Below, one piece after another: positions 1 to 12,048 of a DNA stretch of 64,000 nucleotides. Both the position numbers and the translations under genes were made by a program. The notes under the pieces were generated by a model. That model was not told where the DNA came from. It did not search any database and saw only the letters and a list, made by a program, of their open reading frames with translations. Source of the stretch: Stramonita haemastoma (taxonomy: Eukaryota; Mollusca; Gastropoda; Neogastropoda; Muricidae); NCBI GenBank assembly GCA_030674155.1, contig CM060342.1:5237579-5301578 (forward strand), in the 5' to 3' direction. Positions within the stretch are counted from its first letter, which is position 1, and the number at the start of each line of letters is the position of its first letter.

Positions 1-853
1 ATTATATTTTCAGAAGACCATGTCTGCCATCTGCAATCCACAAGATAGAGGGGGAGAGGGGGAATGAAGAGATAAGAAGAGTGGGAAAGTGCGCAGTTTA
101 TTTTTGTGTTATGTGTGACCAGTTGTGGAACAATTTAATGCAACTGTTTGTGTGTGTTGTGTGGGGGGGGGTGGGGGGGGTTAACATGACTAATTCAGCA
201 ACAAAGGAAAGTATAGATTCACAATTGGGTAGGGTGGGAAGGGAGGACTATACAACAATTTTTAATAAATTTGGACATCTAATCTAGGGAGTCGTGAAGT
301 CACTACTTCAAATCTCTGTGACATCTGGTGGATTAAAAGTCACGTACATATTTCTTTAATGATGTTTCGAGTCAACTGATAAGCAAACCTGCTGGTGCCT
401 CAGTGTATTCCGTATATAACTTACGCCCTAGCAGAAAACCAAATCAAATACAAAAAAAACAATCCTCAAATTCGTACCGTCTTCAGCGGGTCACAAAAAC
501 GCATCCTCTAAAGTAGACTGTGTGTATGCTTCTCAGACCAAATTAATTCACAGAAAACTGCTGACAGAAGTCTTTAGCCATGTGATGCAGGGCAAAAGCA
601 GTATTCTGCATCAGTGCAGTCACACTCCTTAGAGTCAGTTTTTCCCGGCCTGGTCAGGATATCACAGTGTGACGAGGGCTCCCTGTATACACTACAGCAC
701 GACTGTTCCCCTTCAGGGTGGGTGGGCTATTTATAAACCAGCGCCCCATCATCATTATTCACTAATCCTCAAAAACGTGCCATGAACTAGCCACGGAAGT
801 TGATCTTTGATTATTCTTCTCATACATGTGGGGGACTAACCATTGATCTATAA
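1..853. other. Unassigned upstream sequence
   Basis: A/T-rich with one G-rich run near 160-180. The only open frame is short and includes the G run. I see no gene or recognised repeat. Confidence 0.5.
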
Positions 854-1194
854 TTATATTTATTTTATTTCTTCTTTAATATCGAGGATAATGGAATAAG
901 TACTCATGTGCTTTTTTTTACATCCAGTCCCCGTGTGTACGCAGTTTTGTAACTCTTGACATCTGTTCCCACTGGCACACGATGGCCTACTCTTGCGAAA
1001 AGCGGAACAGGATTTTAACGTGTGCGCAAGATGTTCTGGTGCGTTCGCACACAGGGCCTCGGTTTATAGTCTCATCCGAAGGACTTTTGGGGAGAGGTGG
1101 AATCAGCACTGATGTTAACTCCAGGGGAAAAATTCCCCCCAACGGTTGTCAAATTGCGAGTGCAATGTTCTGACCACTAAGCTATCCCGTCCCC
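854..1194 (-). mobile_element. tRNA-derived SINE, family A, near full length
   Basis: Reverse complement of the family A consensus: head GGGGACGGGATAGC(C)TAGTGG, box B GGTTCGATTCC, body with GAGTTAACATCAGTGCTGAC, and a tail with AGCACATGAGTGCTTATTCC and ATAA repeats. Confidence 0.85.
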
Positions 1195-2118
1195 AGAATT
1201 ATAGCAGGAAGGAAACAGGGCCCAAGTCTTTTCACTGCTACAGTACAATAGTGATGTTTTTCTCCACTGGCTGCTTATTTCCTTGTATAATGTAACCCAG
1301 GCTCTCTATCCTTCAGCTGGGTACCTAAAAAGAAATTTAGGTTAGGACCTCTTCCATACAAAAAAAAAGGACGAAATCAGAAATGGCCGTTCCAAAGATT
1401 TATTGATGTTAAAATCTCTAGATCTAGAAATTGTATGGTGGTAGAACAATAAGACAATTCCCCCAAAATCAAACTAATTCATTACAGCAGCATCTGTAAA
1501 GGCATCCTGGTGTTTCTGTGCTCTCTAACAAAGAGCAGGATCATAATCCCAAACCATTTGGGTGGACAGCACACGCTGCCTCTAGACCTACTATGAGAGT
1601 CTACATCCTTCCATGACCATGGCTTAGTTGGGATTGTCAAATTCTTTCCAGGTCTCACAGGAAAATGACTCAGCAGGAAATGTCTAGATTCCTACGTCTT
1701 CCTTCAATATTAACATTTTCTAAACATTTCTAAATTTTAATACAAACTAAAAGTACCCTATAAACCAAAACAAAATATCAACAAAAAACTAACAATCCAT
1801 TTTTGTTGACTTAAAACAACTAAAACCTTTTGGCCTATTTTCTTTTGGGCTACACTCCAAAAAGTGTGCACTTTGGTCAAAATATATCTTTTTACTGGTG
1901 ACCATGTAAGTGGTAAGAAACTCGCGTAGAGCATGGCAGCAGAGAGTCCTCAGAGGAGAAGCCCCCTTCAAACAAGTGTTTGGGCCTTTAATCTTCCTTA
2001 CACTCTAGGTAGGCCGGCCCACATCCAGTTCATGACTCTGGATGTCTCTCTGCTGCCCCTTCATGTATGTGATGAGTTCTGATTCGGATTTGAATCCATG
2101 ATCTCTGGATATGCACAC

Positions 2119-2149
<31 letters not shown>

Positions 2150-2164
2150 GATTAGCCACCTATG
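1195..2164. other. Unassigned sequence with a poly-G tract
   Basis: No coding signal. A run of about 20 G at 2130-2150 borders the 3' end of the minus-strand LINE fragment. Confidence 0.5.
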
Positions 2165-3905
2165 GTATTATGGGGTCATCTAGGTCTTATGCAGTTCACT
2201 TTTGTTCCTCCTTGACCAGATCCAGCTTGAACATATCTCGGCTGCTTCTGTCATGGCCTTCAGGGCTCTGGTTTTTTCCTTCCCTGCAATCGAGAGCTGT
2301 TTCATGAGGTTGTAAGCCGATTCTCCAACAAACCCCTGGCTCCGACTTCTGCAGCAAGGACTTTGACCTGATAGCCTTCTTTCTTCAGGCTGTTGGCCAG
2401 ATCTGCATATTTTTCAGTCTTGTAGGCGTGAGATGCCTCCATCCTGTTCTCATATGGAACAGTCATCTCTATCATGATCAGCTGCTTGGTTGCGTGGGAG
2501 TTGACTACTATGTCAGGTCTCATACCATCTTGCTGATGATCTCAAGGTGATTGTTCCATTCTGGGAGGTCTGCAGTGCACACCCAGCTCTGCTCCATCCA
2601 GCAGACTCTGCTTGCAGGTTCTGAATGGTCACTGATGTTCGTGGCCATGAGTTTTTTCCTCCTGCCGTGAAGAAGGTTGCGGGAGCTTTTTGTGTCCTGA
2701 TGTTGCCAATTGTGGAGCAGGTACTGAACCAGGCTGCTTCTACATTCTCTTTTAGCACCTGGTTGTGCCTCCATGTGTACCTCCCTTGGGCTAAGGCTAC
2801 CTTGCATGAGCTGAGGACATGTTCCACTGTTTGTTTTTCATGGCAGAGGGGGCATGCAGGATCGTCTGCTTTTCCCCACTTCACCAGGTTTGCATTTGAT
2901 GGTAGCAGGTCATACACGATCTGAGAATGAAGCTGATCCTGAGAGGGGCCATGTGCCAAATGCCATTCCAGGTGAGACTTTTTTGGAGCGCACTCTCCCA
3001 TGTTGTCCATTGCCCTTGTTGGCTCTGCTGGACTGCTTTTTGGAGTCTCTTTTGGTCTTCTTCTTTCCTCATCTCTTGAATGACCATGTCCCGTTTGGCT
3101 TTTCCTTTTGCTTTTGACCACCATTCTGTTTTTGTTGACCCTAGTCCTTGTCTGCTGGTCTGTGTGTGTCCTGTTATCTCTCTGATCTTGAGACTTTCTT
3201 TGGCAGAGTTATCACCTCCTGGACTTTCCATTTTCTGCCGGTCTTCAGCAGGGGCTTGATTTCTTCTACCACCTTGTCGTCTGTGTCCTCTAACATCTTT
3301 AAAGTCTGATTTTTCCTGCTTTATATTCTTCTAGGATGGATTTCAGTGGCAGTTTTAATTTTGCTTGCCGACAGTACAGCGCTATATCGGTGAGACAGGG
3401 TGGAACTCCAAGCCATTTCCTCGTGAATTTGTTGATTTTGGCTTCCATTGCCTCTACCATGCTGGTGCAGATCTCATATATCATTAGAGGCCATAGTAGT
3501 TTTGGGATCAGCATGAACTGCAGACACCACACCTTGTATTTGCCAGGGAGACCACACTGGTCAATGGTCTCCAAGCCTTCTTCCGCCATCTTTTTGGTTT
3601 CTTTGGCTCTTTGTGTGTCCTTCAGGGTGTCATCATACCACCTCCCAAGGTTCTTGACAGGTTCCTCTGTGACTGTTGGAATGGCTTGGTTGCGACACTG
3701 AAGACCACGGATTCAGCTCTTTTCCTTTTCTCAGTGACAGACTCCGTGATTTCTTGGGCTTGAATTTCATCCTTGCTGAGGCGACAATGTCGTCCAGTCT
3801 TTCCAAGACATGCCGTGTCTCACTTTCTTTGGATGAGACCACTGTTGTATCATCCATGAAGGCCTTGAGAGGGGGCATGTACAATTTTGTCTCCATTTTC
3901 CAGGC
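2165..3905 (-). mobile_element. Non-LTR retrotransposon fragment with RT, zinc finger and restriction-like endonuclease
   Basis: Minus-strand open segments, in order from 3905 downward: an RT piece with FMDDTTVV (the catalytic F/YxDD box, 3896-3633); an RT thumb-like piece with KWLGVPPCLTDIALY (3589-3299); a zinc finger, CPLCHEKQTVEHVLSSC (about 2870-2820, CxxC...HxxxxC); then RPDIVVNSHATKQ with EMTVPYENRM and KTEKYADL (2523-2302), which fits the PD-(D/E)xK restriction-like endonuclease at the C terminus of R2/NeSL/Hero-type elements. Frames are broken several times and the 5' part is missing, so this is a dead, 5'-truncated copy. Clade assignment needs a tree. Confidence 0.85.
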
Positions 3906-4112
3906 AAAATTTGGGGGTGGGTTACAGTAACTTCAATAAATTTCTGGATGTGTGTGTCAGTGTCTGGGTGTTTATCTCTGACTCTTGGTATGATGCACTA
4001 CTTTAAGATTTAAAATAGTCAACCACAGATGCTATAGTAGAGTGGTTAGGACCCCTCAACTTCAGTTCCATGGATCCAGAAGTCATAGGTTTGAGTGGCA
4101 GTGGTGGCTTCT

Positions 4113-4420
4113 TCATTCATTCATTCATTCATTCTTTATTCTTTTATTCATTTATTCTTTTATACCGAGGATAACAGAATAAGCAATCATTTGCTTTTTT
4201 TCATCGATCCCGTGTGTATGCAGTTTTTGTAAATATTGTCATCTGTTCCCACCGGCACACGATGGCCTACTCTTACGAAAAGCGGAACAGGATTTAACGT
4301 GTGCGCAAGATGTTCTGCGTGCGTTCGCACACGGGGCCTCGGTTATCTACCGGTAGAAATGTAAGTCTCATCCGAAGGACTTTTGGGGAGAGTGGAGTCG
4401 GCACTGATGTTAACTCCGTT
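4113..4420 (-). mobile_element. SINE family A, head missing
   Basis: Tail and body present; the tRNA-like head is replaced by a piece of another repeat at 4421-4550. Confidence 0.8.
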
Positions 4421-4550
4421 GGGTTAGGGAAACCCGAATATACCCAGCACACATCCACTGAGTCGGAATGCCGCTACCTAAACGGTGGGTAAAAAACGGT
4501 TGCATATGCAAAATCTTATCATTGGTGAACCTCGGAGTTGTAGTGGAGGA

Positions 4551-5309
4551 ATGGGGGGGGGGGGGGGGGATGGGGGATTTCTCTGTTTTAGAGATAATAA
4601 AGTATTTTGAATTGAATTGAAATGGCCAAACCTCATGTAAGCCTGTACATTGTCAAGAAGCCCTCATGAAACTGTATAACTGGGCCACTCAGGCACAGAA
4701 GAGCTTACTTGGGTCTCCTTCACCTCTTCAGTCCCTGGTCAAAATCTTAAAATCTTTCAAGTTTCCGTTACACCCGTATTATTTTGGGGGGTCAAGTTTT
4801 ATCTTGTATAGAGTGCGGGTCTGAAATTTTTTTGTTGATTTTCACAGATTTATCAAAGTACAAAAAATGCACTGTGCACTTGTTTTGGGGGATTGAAGAC
4901 GTAGAGCAATACCAGATAGGCTAGTCATGTGAAAGTTGGAAATGATCATCAAATGAGGATTGCTTGTGTTCCTATACCCTTGACCCCGCACATGCATATT
5001 GGGGTTAGGAAGCCAGCAGACGACAATGGAGTGAGGGGGTACATTGTTTACTGAAAAATGAAAAAAGTTCAAACATACCAAATTTGAGCAAAATCACCTG
5101 TGTTTGGAGTCAGGAGCTAGTCTTTCTGAAAACGTGTTTTTTTTTTTTTTTTTTTTTTTTTTTATATATGTTTCTGTGGATGCCTTAGTACGTGCAGTGC
5201 GAATGCAAGTGTGATATATGAAAATAAAAGGAAAAGTAGTCAAAATTAATACCGGTGTGTAGCCTTCTGCAGATCCAAGGGCAGCTACTCTGTTATCAGT
5301 TTATTCGAA
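4551..5309. other. Upstream region of the candidate first exon
   Basis: Contains a poly-G run (4553-4569) and a 24-T run (5140-5163). No TATA-type promoter could be assigned. If exon 1 is correct, the transcription start should lie in the last few hundred bases. Confidence 0.4.
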
Positions 5310-5339
5310 ATGGCGGCGTACGGGCCTTCATCCCTGCGG
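5310..5339 (+). CDS. SMPD4: SMPD4 exon 1, candidate start exon
   Basis: ATG at 5310 in a good context (cgaaATGG) opens a ten-codon segment reading MAAYGPSSLR, ending CGG|gtaatt, a plausible donor in phase 0. The segment is locally rich in CpG compared with its A/T-rich surroundings, as first exons often are. Phase 0 fits exon 2 if that exon starts at 9800. Vertebrate SMPD4 also begins with a short variable N terminus before the conserved ELH block. There is no similarity long enough to prove it; another first exon could lie elsewhere in or before the window. Confidence 0.35.
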
Positions 5340-5889
5340 GTAATTTAATATAATCTTGTCTTTTGTTTTTAACGATTGTGATTAGTAGTATATAATATTA
5401 AAAACAACTGCATTGGTGGAGTGGAGTGTCAAATTACAGGTTGTGGGTTTGAGCTTCTTTGGATATGTTTTTTTATTGTGTGGAGGATTTCAGGCGTGGG
5501 CACGGCTTCGAGAGCATCTTGTAAACACGTTGGAAGTAACGGCGAAAGTGAAGCAGACCACCAAAGCATATTTATTTTATTCACTGTTTAAACGTTTACA
5601 CATGAGTGCCTTAGAAGGCGTCTACGTAGACACTTGTTTACGGTCGAAGGTTAGTTACAGTTTAAACTGCAGCTGGCCAGAGACTGCAGAGTTTCCTAAT
5701 AGGCAGGCTCCAACAAAGATGTGGACCTGGGGGATCTGATTTTGGTTTCACTTTCAGTTAGGCCTAAGGAAGTGGAGTAGGGGCCATAAACACACAGTCA
5801 GCTTATATATTTATATATTGGGTGTAAAGTATGTAAAGTAGTAAAATAAAAGGCAGTAGCAGTTTTCACTAAGAACTCTGTAAAAGAGT

Positions 5890-6044
5890 TTAACCCTTTT
5901 GTTGCTAACATATTTTGCTCAGGCACAGGCTGGACAAAACAGAGAAAGTGTTGAATCATGACAAACAGTGATCGTCAACTGAGCATTGCAGGTGGCGGTT
6001 TCTATGATGAACGCTGTTTGTCAACAGCGAAGTAAAGAGGTTAA
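5890..6044. mobile_element. Possible small TTAA-flanked element
   Basis: TTAA|CCCTTTTGTTGC ... GTAAAGAGG|TTAA, about 155 bp, with roughly inverted ends. The flanks also repeat each other (ggcagtagcagttttca and ggcagtggcagttttca), so a simple duplication is an alternative. Confidence 0.4.
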
Positions 6045-6639
6045 ATGAAAGGCAGTGGCAGTTTTCATTTCGCTATAAAAGAGTTTAAACTTTCATCAGT
6101 TCCATGGCATAAAATAAATAAAACATTTAAACCTTAACTTGAAACCTTGGATCAAGTTCATGGTTGCAACACTTACATGGTTTGTTGGCACACATCTGCT
6201 GGAATATTAGTCATAAATTGAGGGGGCTATAGTTTGTAATGCTGGTGCAATTATTTTGTTTCAAAATTATTAAAGTTGTCTATCATCACATTACAGTGCT
6301 GACAATGGAAGATAGAATTTCTGTATTTCAATTTTTATATATATAATTATATATATGGGCCTATGCCCTGTCAATATTTCTTTTTCTGTCTCTTTTTTCA
6401 CATGGTTTATCACACTATCAGTTTTAATTAATTGTCTTCCCCAAAATATAATCATATTATTAGGTTTAGAAACTTTTTTTAAATAAATGGCATCAAATGA
6501 GCTCCTGGTAATTTCAAATAATCTTCAAGGTTTTTTTTGTTGTTGTTGTTTTTTAATCTGTTGTGTTAGTTGGATGTAAAAAGAACTGAGATCATCACAG
6601 TATCAGCTATGATTACTTCATCTCACTTCTTTATTTTCT

Positions 6640-6714
6640 CCCCTCCCCCCCCTTCTCCCCCCCTCTCCTCCTCTCCCCCCCCTCCCCCCCCCCCCCCCCC
6701 CCCCCCTCCCCCCC

Positions 6715-6769
<55 letters not shown>
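6640..6769. repeat. Poly-C tract followed by (CT)n
   Basis: C runs interrupted by T, then about 44 bp of CT, ending exactly where a family A SINE head starts. Confidence 0.97.
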
Positions 6770-6771
<2 letters not shown>

Positions 6772-7320
6772 GGACAGGATAGCCTGGTGGTTAAAGTGAT
6801 GCACTCATGATCTGCTGACCCGGGTTTGAATCTCATTCAAGAACATTTTTCCTGTGGAGTTAACATCGTGCCAACTCCATTCCCCCACACAAGTCCTTTA
6901 GATGAGACTAAAAACTGAGGTCCTATATATGCGAACACATGCAGAACATCTTGCACACATGTTATTGTTAAAACCTGTTCCATTTTTCAATTTTTGTAAG
7001 AGTAGGCCATCGTGTGCCAGTGGGAACAGATGACAAGATTTACATAACTGCATACACGCGGGGACTGGATGTAAAAAAGCACAAGATCAGTGCTTATTCC
7101 ACTATCCAGTATCCTTGAAATAAAAGAATATATTAAAAAAAATAATAATAATAAATAATAAAATAAATAAAAACTCATTCCACTTTCTGGAAGAGTAGGC
7201 CATTGTGTGCTGGTGGGAACTGATGATAAAATTGACAAAACTGCAGACACATGGGGACTGGATGTAAAAAAGCACATGAGTGCTTACTCCATTATCCTCA
7301 AATAAAAGAATAAATAAATG
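6770..7320 (+). mobile_element. SINE family A copy plus a second 3' half
   Basis: Full copy at 6770-7137 with a diverged head, followed at 7170-7320 by a repeat of the 3' half, each ending in its own ATAA-rich tail. Confidence 0.82.
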
Positions 7321-7340
7321 TCACCCTGTCTCTCCATCCC

Positions 7341-7375
<35 letters not shown>

Positions 7376-7397
7376 TTCTCTCTCTCTCTCTCTCTCC
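7341..7397. repeat. Poly-C tract followed by (CT)n
   Basis: About 35 C residues, then TTCTCTCT repeats. Confidence 0.97.
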
Positions 7398-7551
7398 AAC
7401 ACGAGAAATGTTCGGACTGTCATAACAAATCTGGTCAGTAAAGTTTCGTGTTTGGCTGTACATAAAGAAGATCAGTGCCCTAGTTAAGTAGTTTCCATAT
7501 CATGTAACCACGTCGCACTGCAGCGTTCTGTTGCTGTATAAGCTTACCAGC

Positions 7552-9001
7552 TTAACCGTCTTAGCCCCGTTGCGGCCGCAGCCGCCCGTAACAGCACCTG
7601 CTGCTAGATTCCGTTGCGGCCGTAGCCGCCCGTTGGTCCTGACCACGTGGGCAGTACTTTTCCATCACACACATACCTCGTGGTTCTCACACAATGTGTC
7701 TGAAATTTGGTGGGGCGATGCAGGGAAGGTTTCAGATGGTGCCAGTGATAAATTTAGACCACTAACAGTGTGTACTTGGGAGGGAAGGAAGAAAGCAAGG
7801 CTGGCGATAGAAACGCCTTTCACTCATAACGCGTGGCGAAAAAAAATGGCGTCTTCGTTGGTAGCAGACGATTCATCTAACTAACTAGACAATAAAATGA
7901 ACGTGTTTGCATTGGAAGTAGAAAAAATTCAATGATAAATATTAAGTGAGTCAGAAATAAAAAACTGACGGGGGAGAAGAGAAAGGAAATAACGCAGTTA
8001 GAGAGAAGAATGAACCCGACTACACGGCACATTCCTGCAAGCGTGGCGACCTGTGCTACCCACACGCTGTGGAGAAATTTGACGGGGGGGAGGTCCGCAG
8101 CATAAACACCAGAAAATGTGACGCCTTTTGTCTATTTTCTAGTTAATACCACACTTTTTATTTGAAACTCAACGGACAGATTTGCTGATGACGAAAATAC
8201 GAGAAGGAAAAGAAAATAGACCTCAAGTCTGCCAAGATGCCACAGGTGACAGCGATAGGTACACCCCCGACACATCCACATTTTGTGCTTTCTGTGATGT
8301 GATGTGTCCCTGTGCCATCACTATGACTACTTTAAAGGCTATCACGATTAAAATTTTGTAGAATTACAGAAGTTCTGTGTTGTTTCATGTTTGTCACACC
8401 TGTGTGGTGACACTGGTGACAATGTGACACTTATGTACAATATTACACTTCTGTGCACTTAACAAACATGTGGTAAGACATAGACATCTGAAATGCAGTA
8501 TATAGGTAAGATATTGATTGAATATTCCTTGTTTTCAAAAGACAAAAAACCAGTTAAACAAAAAGTATGCCTCATCAAGACATATAAAACAATAGGTGTT
8601 ATGAGGACATTGTGTGACACATCCTTGAAGTACAATTGCACACAAACATTAATAAACACGTTAGCTAGGCATCAGTTCTTTATTCAACACTTACATGTAT
8701 GGATTTGTGTCTATTCCATATATATTTTGCTGGTTTATTGTATACAACATACTTTTACCTGTGATTGGTGACAAATAAGGTGACAACGACACGACATTTT
8801 GTGACCAGACATGTAAACTTGTCTTAAAATGCAAGTACAAAGATATATCTAGCTTGTGACAAAATTTCAGCTTGATAGCTTGTCATGCACACAGACAATT
8901 GTCTCAGGAGTAGACTATGTCAGTTTGGGGTAGAAAACTTTAAAAGAATTCAAAATCTACAGGCAGTTTAGCTCTGTAGAATTCAACAACAAGAGGGTTA
9001 A
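7552..9001. mobile_element. TTAA-flanked non-autonomous DNA transposon-like element, copy 1
   Basis: Bounded by TTAA on both sides, with inverted ends CCGTCTTAG... and ...CAAGAGGG (reverse complement CCCTCTTG). TTAA target duplication plus CC-starting inverted ends is the piggyBac-superfamily pattern. It is about 1.44 kb, with no transposase recognised. A near-identical copy lies at 21044-22516. Open frames inside are short and differ between the copies. Confidence 0.75.
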
Positions 9002-9027
9002 AACAATAAAATTTCGTTATCGTCACT

Positions 9028-9030
<3 letters not shown>

Positions 9031-9112
<82 letters not shown>
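9031..9112. repeat. (CT)n microsatellite
   Basis: About 80 bp of uninterrupted CT, shortly after the first TTAA element. Confidence 0.98.
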
Positions 9113-9113
<1 letters not shown>

Positions 9114-9799
9114 ATTTTGTCCCCATGAGGGCCTGGTGTAAAGAAGCCTCTGGCTTATCCAATTACCCTTGTTAAAATTCCGAGTTCTCTCTGTAGCTGA
9201 GTCTCTCTGTGTTGTTTAATTTTTATTGGGGATTTTCTCCCTTTTTTTTCACTCACCAGTTTCATTTTTAAAAAGTTCTGACATTGTAACTTTTTGGAAA
9301 TCTGTAGAACAAGACCAGTTATATATTTATAACCTTTTTTTTCTATTAGTCATAAATGAATTGGAAATAAAAGAATAAGAAGATACTTTTCTCTCTAGTC
9401 ATAATATTTATTGAAGTCAAATGTGCCAGACTAGTGAGATGAGGTAAGGCTCATGAAGTAATGTAAAGAAAATAAAATGTGAACAGCATATTATCCTAGA
9501 GACAAGAGAGGGATTTTATCATATGACAGGTCGGTAAAAAAGCGTAAACTTGTATACTATAGTATAACTAGTATTTATACAGTTAACTTACTTGGTTATC
9601 ATCAGGTTCTGTTCAAATTTAATATTATACAACGCGCCACCAATATTTAAAATCAGTCTGCATTCATGCAGGTTGAGTCTCTACATTTGTAAACTTGTAC
9701 AAGTCGAAGTGCAGGTCTTCATTTCATATGCCTTATAAATGATATGAACTGTATGTTTTCAGTGTTTGTTTCTACAGTGGAATGTTTTACTGGTTTCAG

Positions 9800-9883
9800 T
9801 ATCAGATTGAAGGGTTACAGAACAAAACAGTGATTGAAAAATGCCGAGTTACAGAGGACCTGCTAAAGAGAACCAGCACAAAG
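9800..9883 (+). CDS. SMPD4: SMPD4 exon 2
   Basis: Reads YQIEGLQNKTVIEKC then RVTEDLLKRTSTK and ends AAG|gtaaga. It aligns with the human segment just before ELHTIFP (INKPFAQQCQDLV...PAK). The start is ambiguous: ggtttcag|TAT at 9800 is phase 0, ttctacag at 9777 would add seven codons in phase 1, and a third AG precedes 9806. I chose 9800 because its phase fits candidate exon 1. No frame break is seen. Confidence 0.75.
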
Positions 9884-10901
9884 GTAAGACAAAGAATTTT
9901 CTTTTTTTTTGTTCTGTGTGGATCAATGCTTGTAATGCATGTATACATGTCAATCCTTTTACAAAAATATTTTTCAAATTGTACATGTAATAGATGTATG
10001 CATGCAGTGGCAACAAAAAAAGTTAACCATAAAAAATTACTCAGTCAATTCAAAATCCAAGTAACTTTGCAAATTTATGATTCATGGGTTTGGACTTGCG
10101 CTGTTGAGAAATTGAGATGATACTTATCGAATAATTGTCATTGTGTATGGTTTGCTCTGAAATCCACTCAAGTCTAAAACATTGTTTCTAAAACAATGGA
10201 TGTATGCACACTGTTGATCTAGATATAAAATCTGCTGGACTGAGAAACTGAGAGAAAATATTTTGTAGAAGGTTGTTTTCTGCACTCATTTTAATATTTA
10301 AACCCCTTTTTAATGCCTGAAAATGTACCACTAGCCTATGGTCTACTGTGGACATAATTGTTTGAGAAAGAAATTTATGATCATAAGTAATGATCACTTC
10401 CATTCTTCCAAAAATTTTGTGAGTTTTAGATGGTGCGTGTGTGTAAGATTTTACATTATTGTTTAACTTAACATTTCTTTAAGGTAAAAAAATAATTGCA
10501 TAAACTGATAAAGTTGCAAGTAACCATTAGTGAGACCGTGAGTGTGAAGTTGTACTTCAGATGCTGGATTGTTTTTTGTTGTTGTTTTTTGTGGCTGCGT
10601 AAATCTATAGTATATTATCTAAACAACTACTGTACTGTTTAGCCTCTATCGATACCAGTAGTACTAGCATTACTGCTGCTTTTACTATTTTGCAGTGATT
10701 TGAATGATTATCAGAAAGACCCTATGTACTTGCTTTTTATGTGTGGTGAAAATGTAGAGTACATGAGGTCACTGTGTTTAGTTACACTTAACAGTCTATA
10801 CAATCAGTATCAAGTATCAGTTGATAGATAGAAATAACATTGGTTTTTGGAGGGGTTTTGGTTTGGGTTTTTTAGTGTGATACGCACAGAACTTTACAAC
10901 T

Positions 10902-10990
10902 TAGCGTCCTATGGTTTGTTATTGTTGTGATGGATCGTTTCTGTAGCGTCCTATGGTTTGTTATTGTTTGATGGATCGTTTCTGCCTGCT
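10902..10990. repeat. 43-bp tandem duplication abutting the exon 3 acceptor
   Basis: TAGCGTCCTATGGTTTGTTA + TTGT(TG)TGATGGATCGTTTCTG occurs twice in a row (about 10902-10945 and 10946-10987), ending directly in cctgctgcag|GAG of exon 3. Confidence 0.93.
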
Positions 10991-10994
10991 GCAG

Positions 10995-11210
10995 GAGCTT
11001 CACCTGGTCTTTCCCGCCCTGCTGAACAGCGTGTTTGGAGGGGAGGGGGAGCCGGGGTGGGGGCTGGAAAAACTGAGCAAGTCCAGTCACCACCATGAGT
11101 TTGCTGCTGTGCGTAAATTCCTGGCCCCTGACGGACCCCTGCTGAATGCAGTCTTCAACCTGCAGGCTGACCCCTACGCCTCCTACGTCTTTCCTTTCCG
11201 CTCTCTCCCG
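10995..11210 (+). CDS. SMPD4: SMPD4 exon 3
   Basis: Intact 72-codon exon, phase 0 at both ends: tgctgcag|GAG ... CCG|gtcagt. It begins ELHLVFPALLNSVFG, matching human ELHTIFPWLVESIFG, continues through FLAPDGPLLNAVFNLQA (human FLDPGGPMMKLVYKLQA) and ends FPFRSLP (human FPVSYLP). The codons are markedly more G+C-rich than the surrounding intron. A 43-bp direct duplication lies immediately upstream, against the acceptor. Confidence 0.93.
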
Positions 11211-11344
11211 GTCAGTGCAACACTCAGGAATACCAGTGATAAGTTGGGGGACAATGGATTGCTTATGGCTGGGTGATAACATTGTCAAAAATATTAATGA
11301 TAATAATATTTGATGAGGAATATTCAGGATTCCTAATCTTAATC

Positions 11345-11650
11345 TAGGGGACGGGATAGCTCAGTGGTCAGAGCACTCGCTTTCCCCAAGCTAAGGTTAA
11401 GCAGCATTGAGTGTGGTTACCAAGTGGGTGGGTGACTGTTGGCACGCCTTGGTTTCAGTTCAGTCCCCTAGTTCACCCAGCTGTAAATGGGTACCTGCCC
11501 TCTTTAAGGGCAGGAAAGGTAAAACAGTGAGGGAGAGGAGATGGGTGCTGCCCTCAATATGCTGGCCTGTAGAGAAGCTGAGGGCTCTTATATGCCTCGC
11601 TCCACGACAACCACATAGGTTATGGGACATCTTTACCTTTTTTAATCACA
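11345..11650 (+). mobile_element. SINE with tRNA-like head and 5S rRNA-like second part, copy 1
   Basis: Starts GGGGACGGGATAGCTCAGTGG (tRNA box A), followed by AAGCTAAGGTTAAGCAGC and GTGGTTACCAAGTGGGTGGGTGACTG. These resemble the AAGCTAAGCAG and GGTTAGTACTTGGATGGGTGACC parts of 5S rRNA, that is, its internal promoter boxes. The body contains CCCAGCTGTAAATGGGTACC and ends near ttatgggacatctttacctttttt. Confidence 0.7.
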
Positions 11651-11974
11651 TAAAGACAAAGGCCGTACAGAGGTATTTACAACAACAGCAACTGAAAAAA
11701 AAAATTCATCAGTCATCTTGGTCAGATTTCACCAAGTATTCTAAGCCTGTGAGTTGTACAGATAAGCCTGAATTAACAGCACGTAGGAAAACAGAAGCAA
11801 CTTGAATAGTACTTTGTTTCTTTTCTCTGTTCTCAAAGTTTATGTTCATGCTGACTTGTCTAGCTCTCTATTTGACAAGATTGTCTGGAATTTGAGGTTT
11901 TGTTTTTTCTTTTGGGGTTTCTTTGATGGAAAGAACAAGTAACTTTAGACATGTAGCCTGCTTTTATGTGTATA

Positions 11975-11977
<3 letters not shown>

Positions 11978-12046
<69 letters not shown>
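11978..12046. repeat. (GT)n microsatellite
   Basis: About 34 uninterrupted GT units in the intron after exon 3. Confidence 0.98.

Positions 12047-12048
<2 letters not shown>

Noticed and set aside
5413..5739. 108-codon frame as SMPD4 N terminus or a separate gene
   Set aside because: No similarity to the family and no suitable donor linking it to exon 2.
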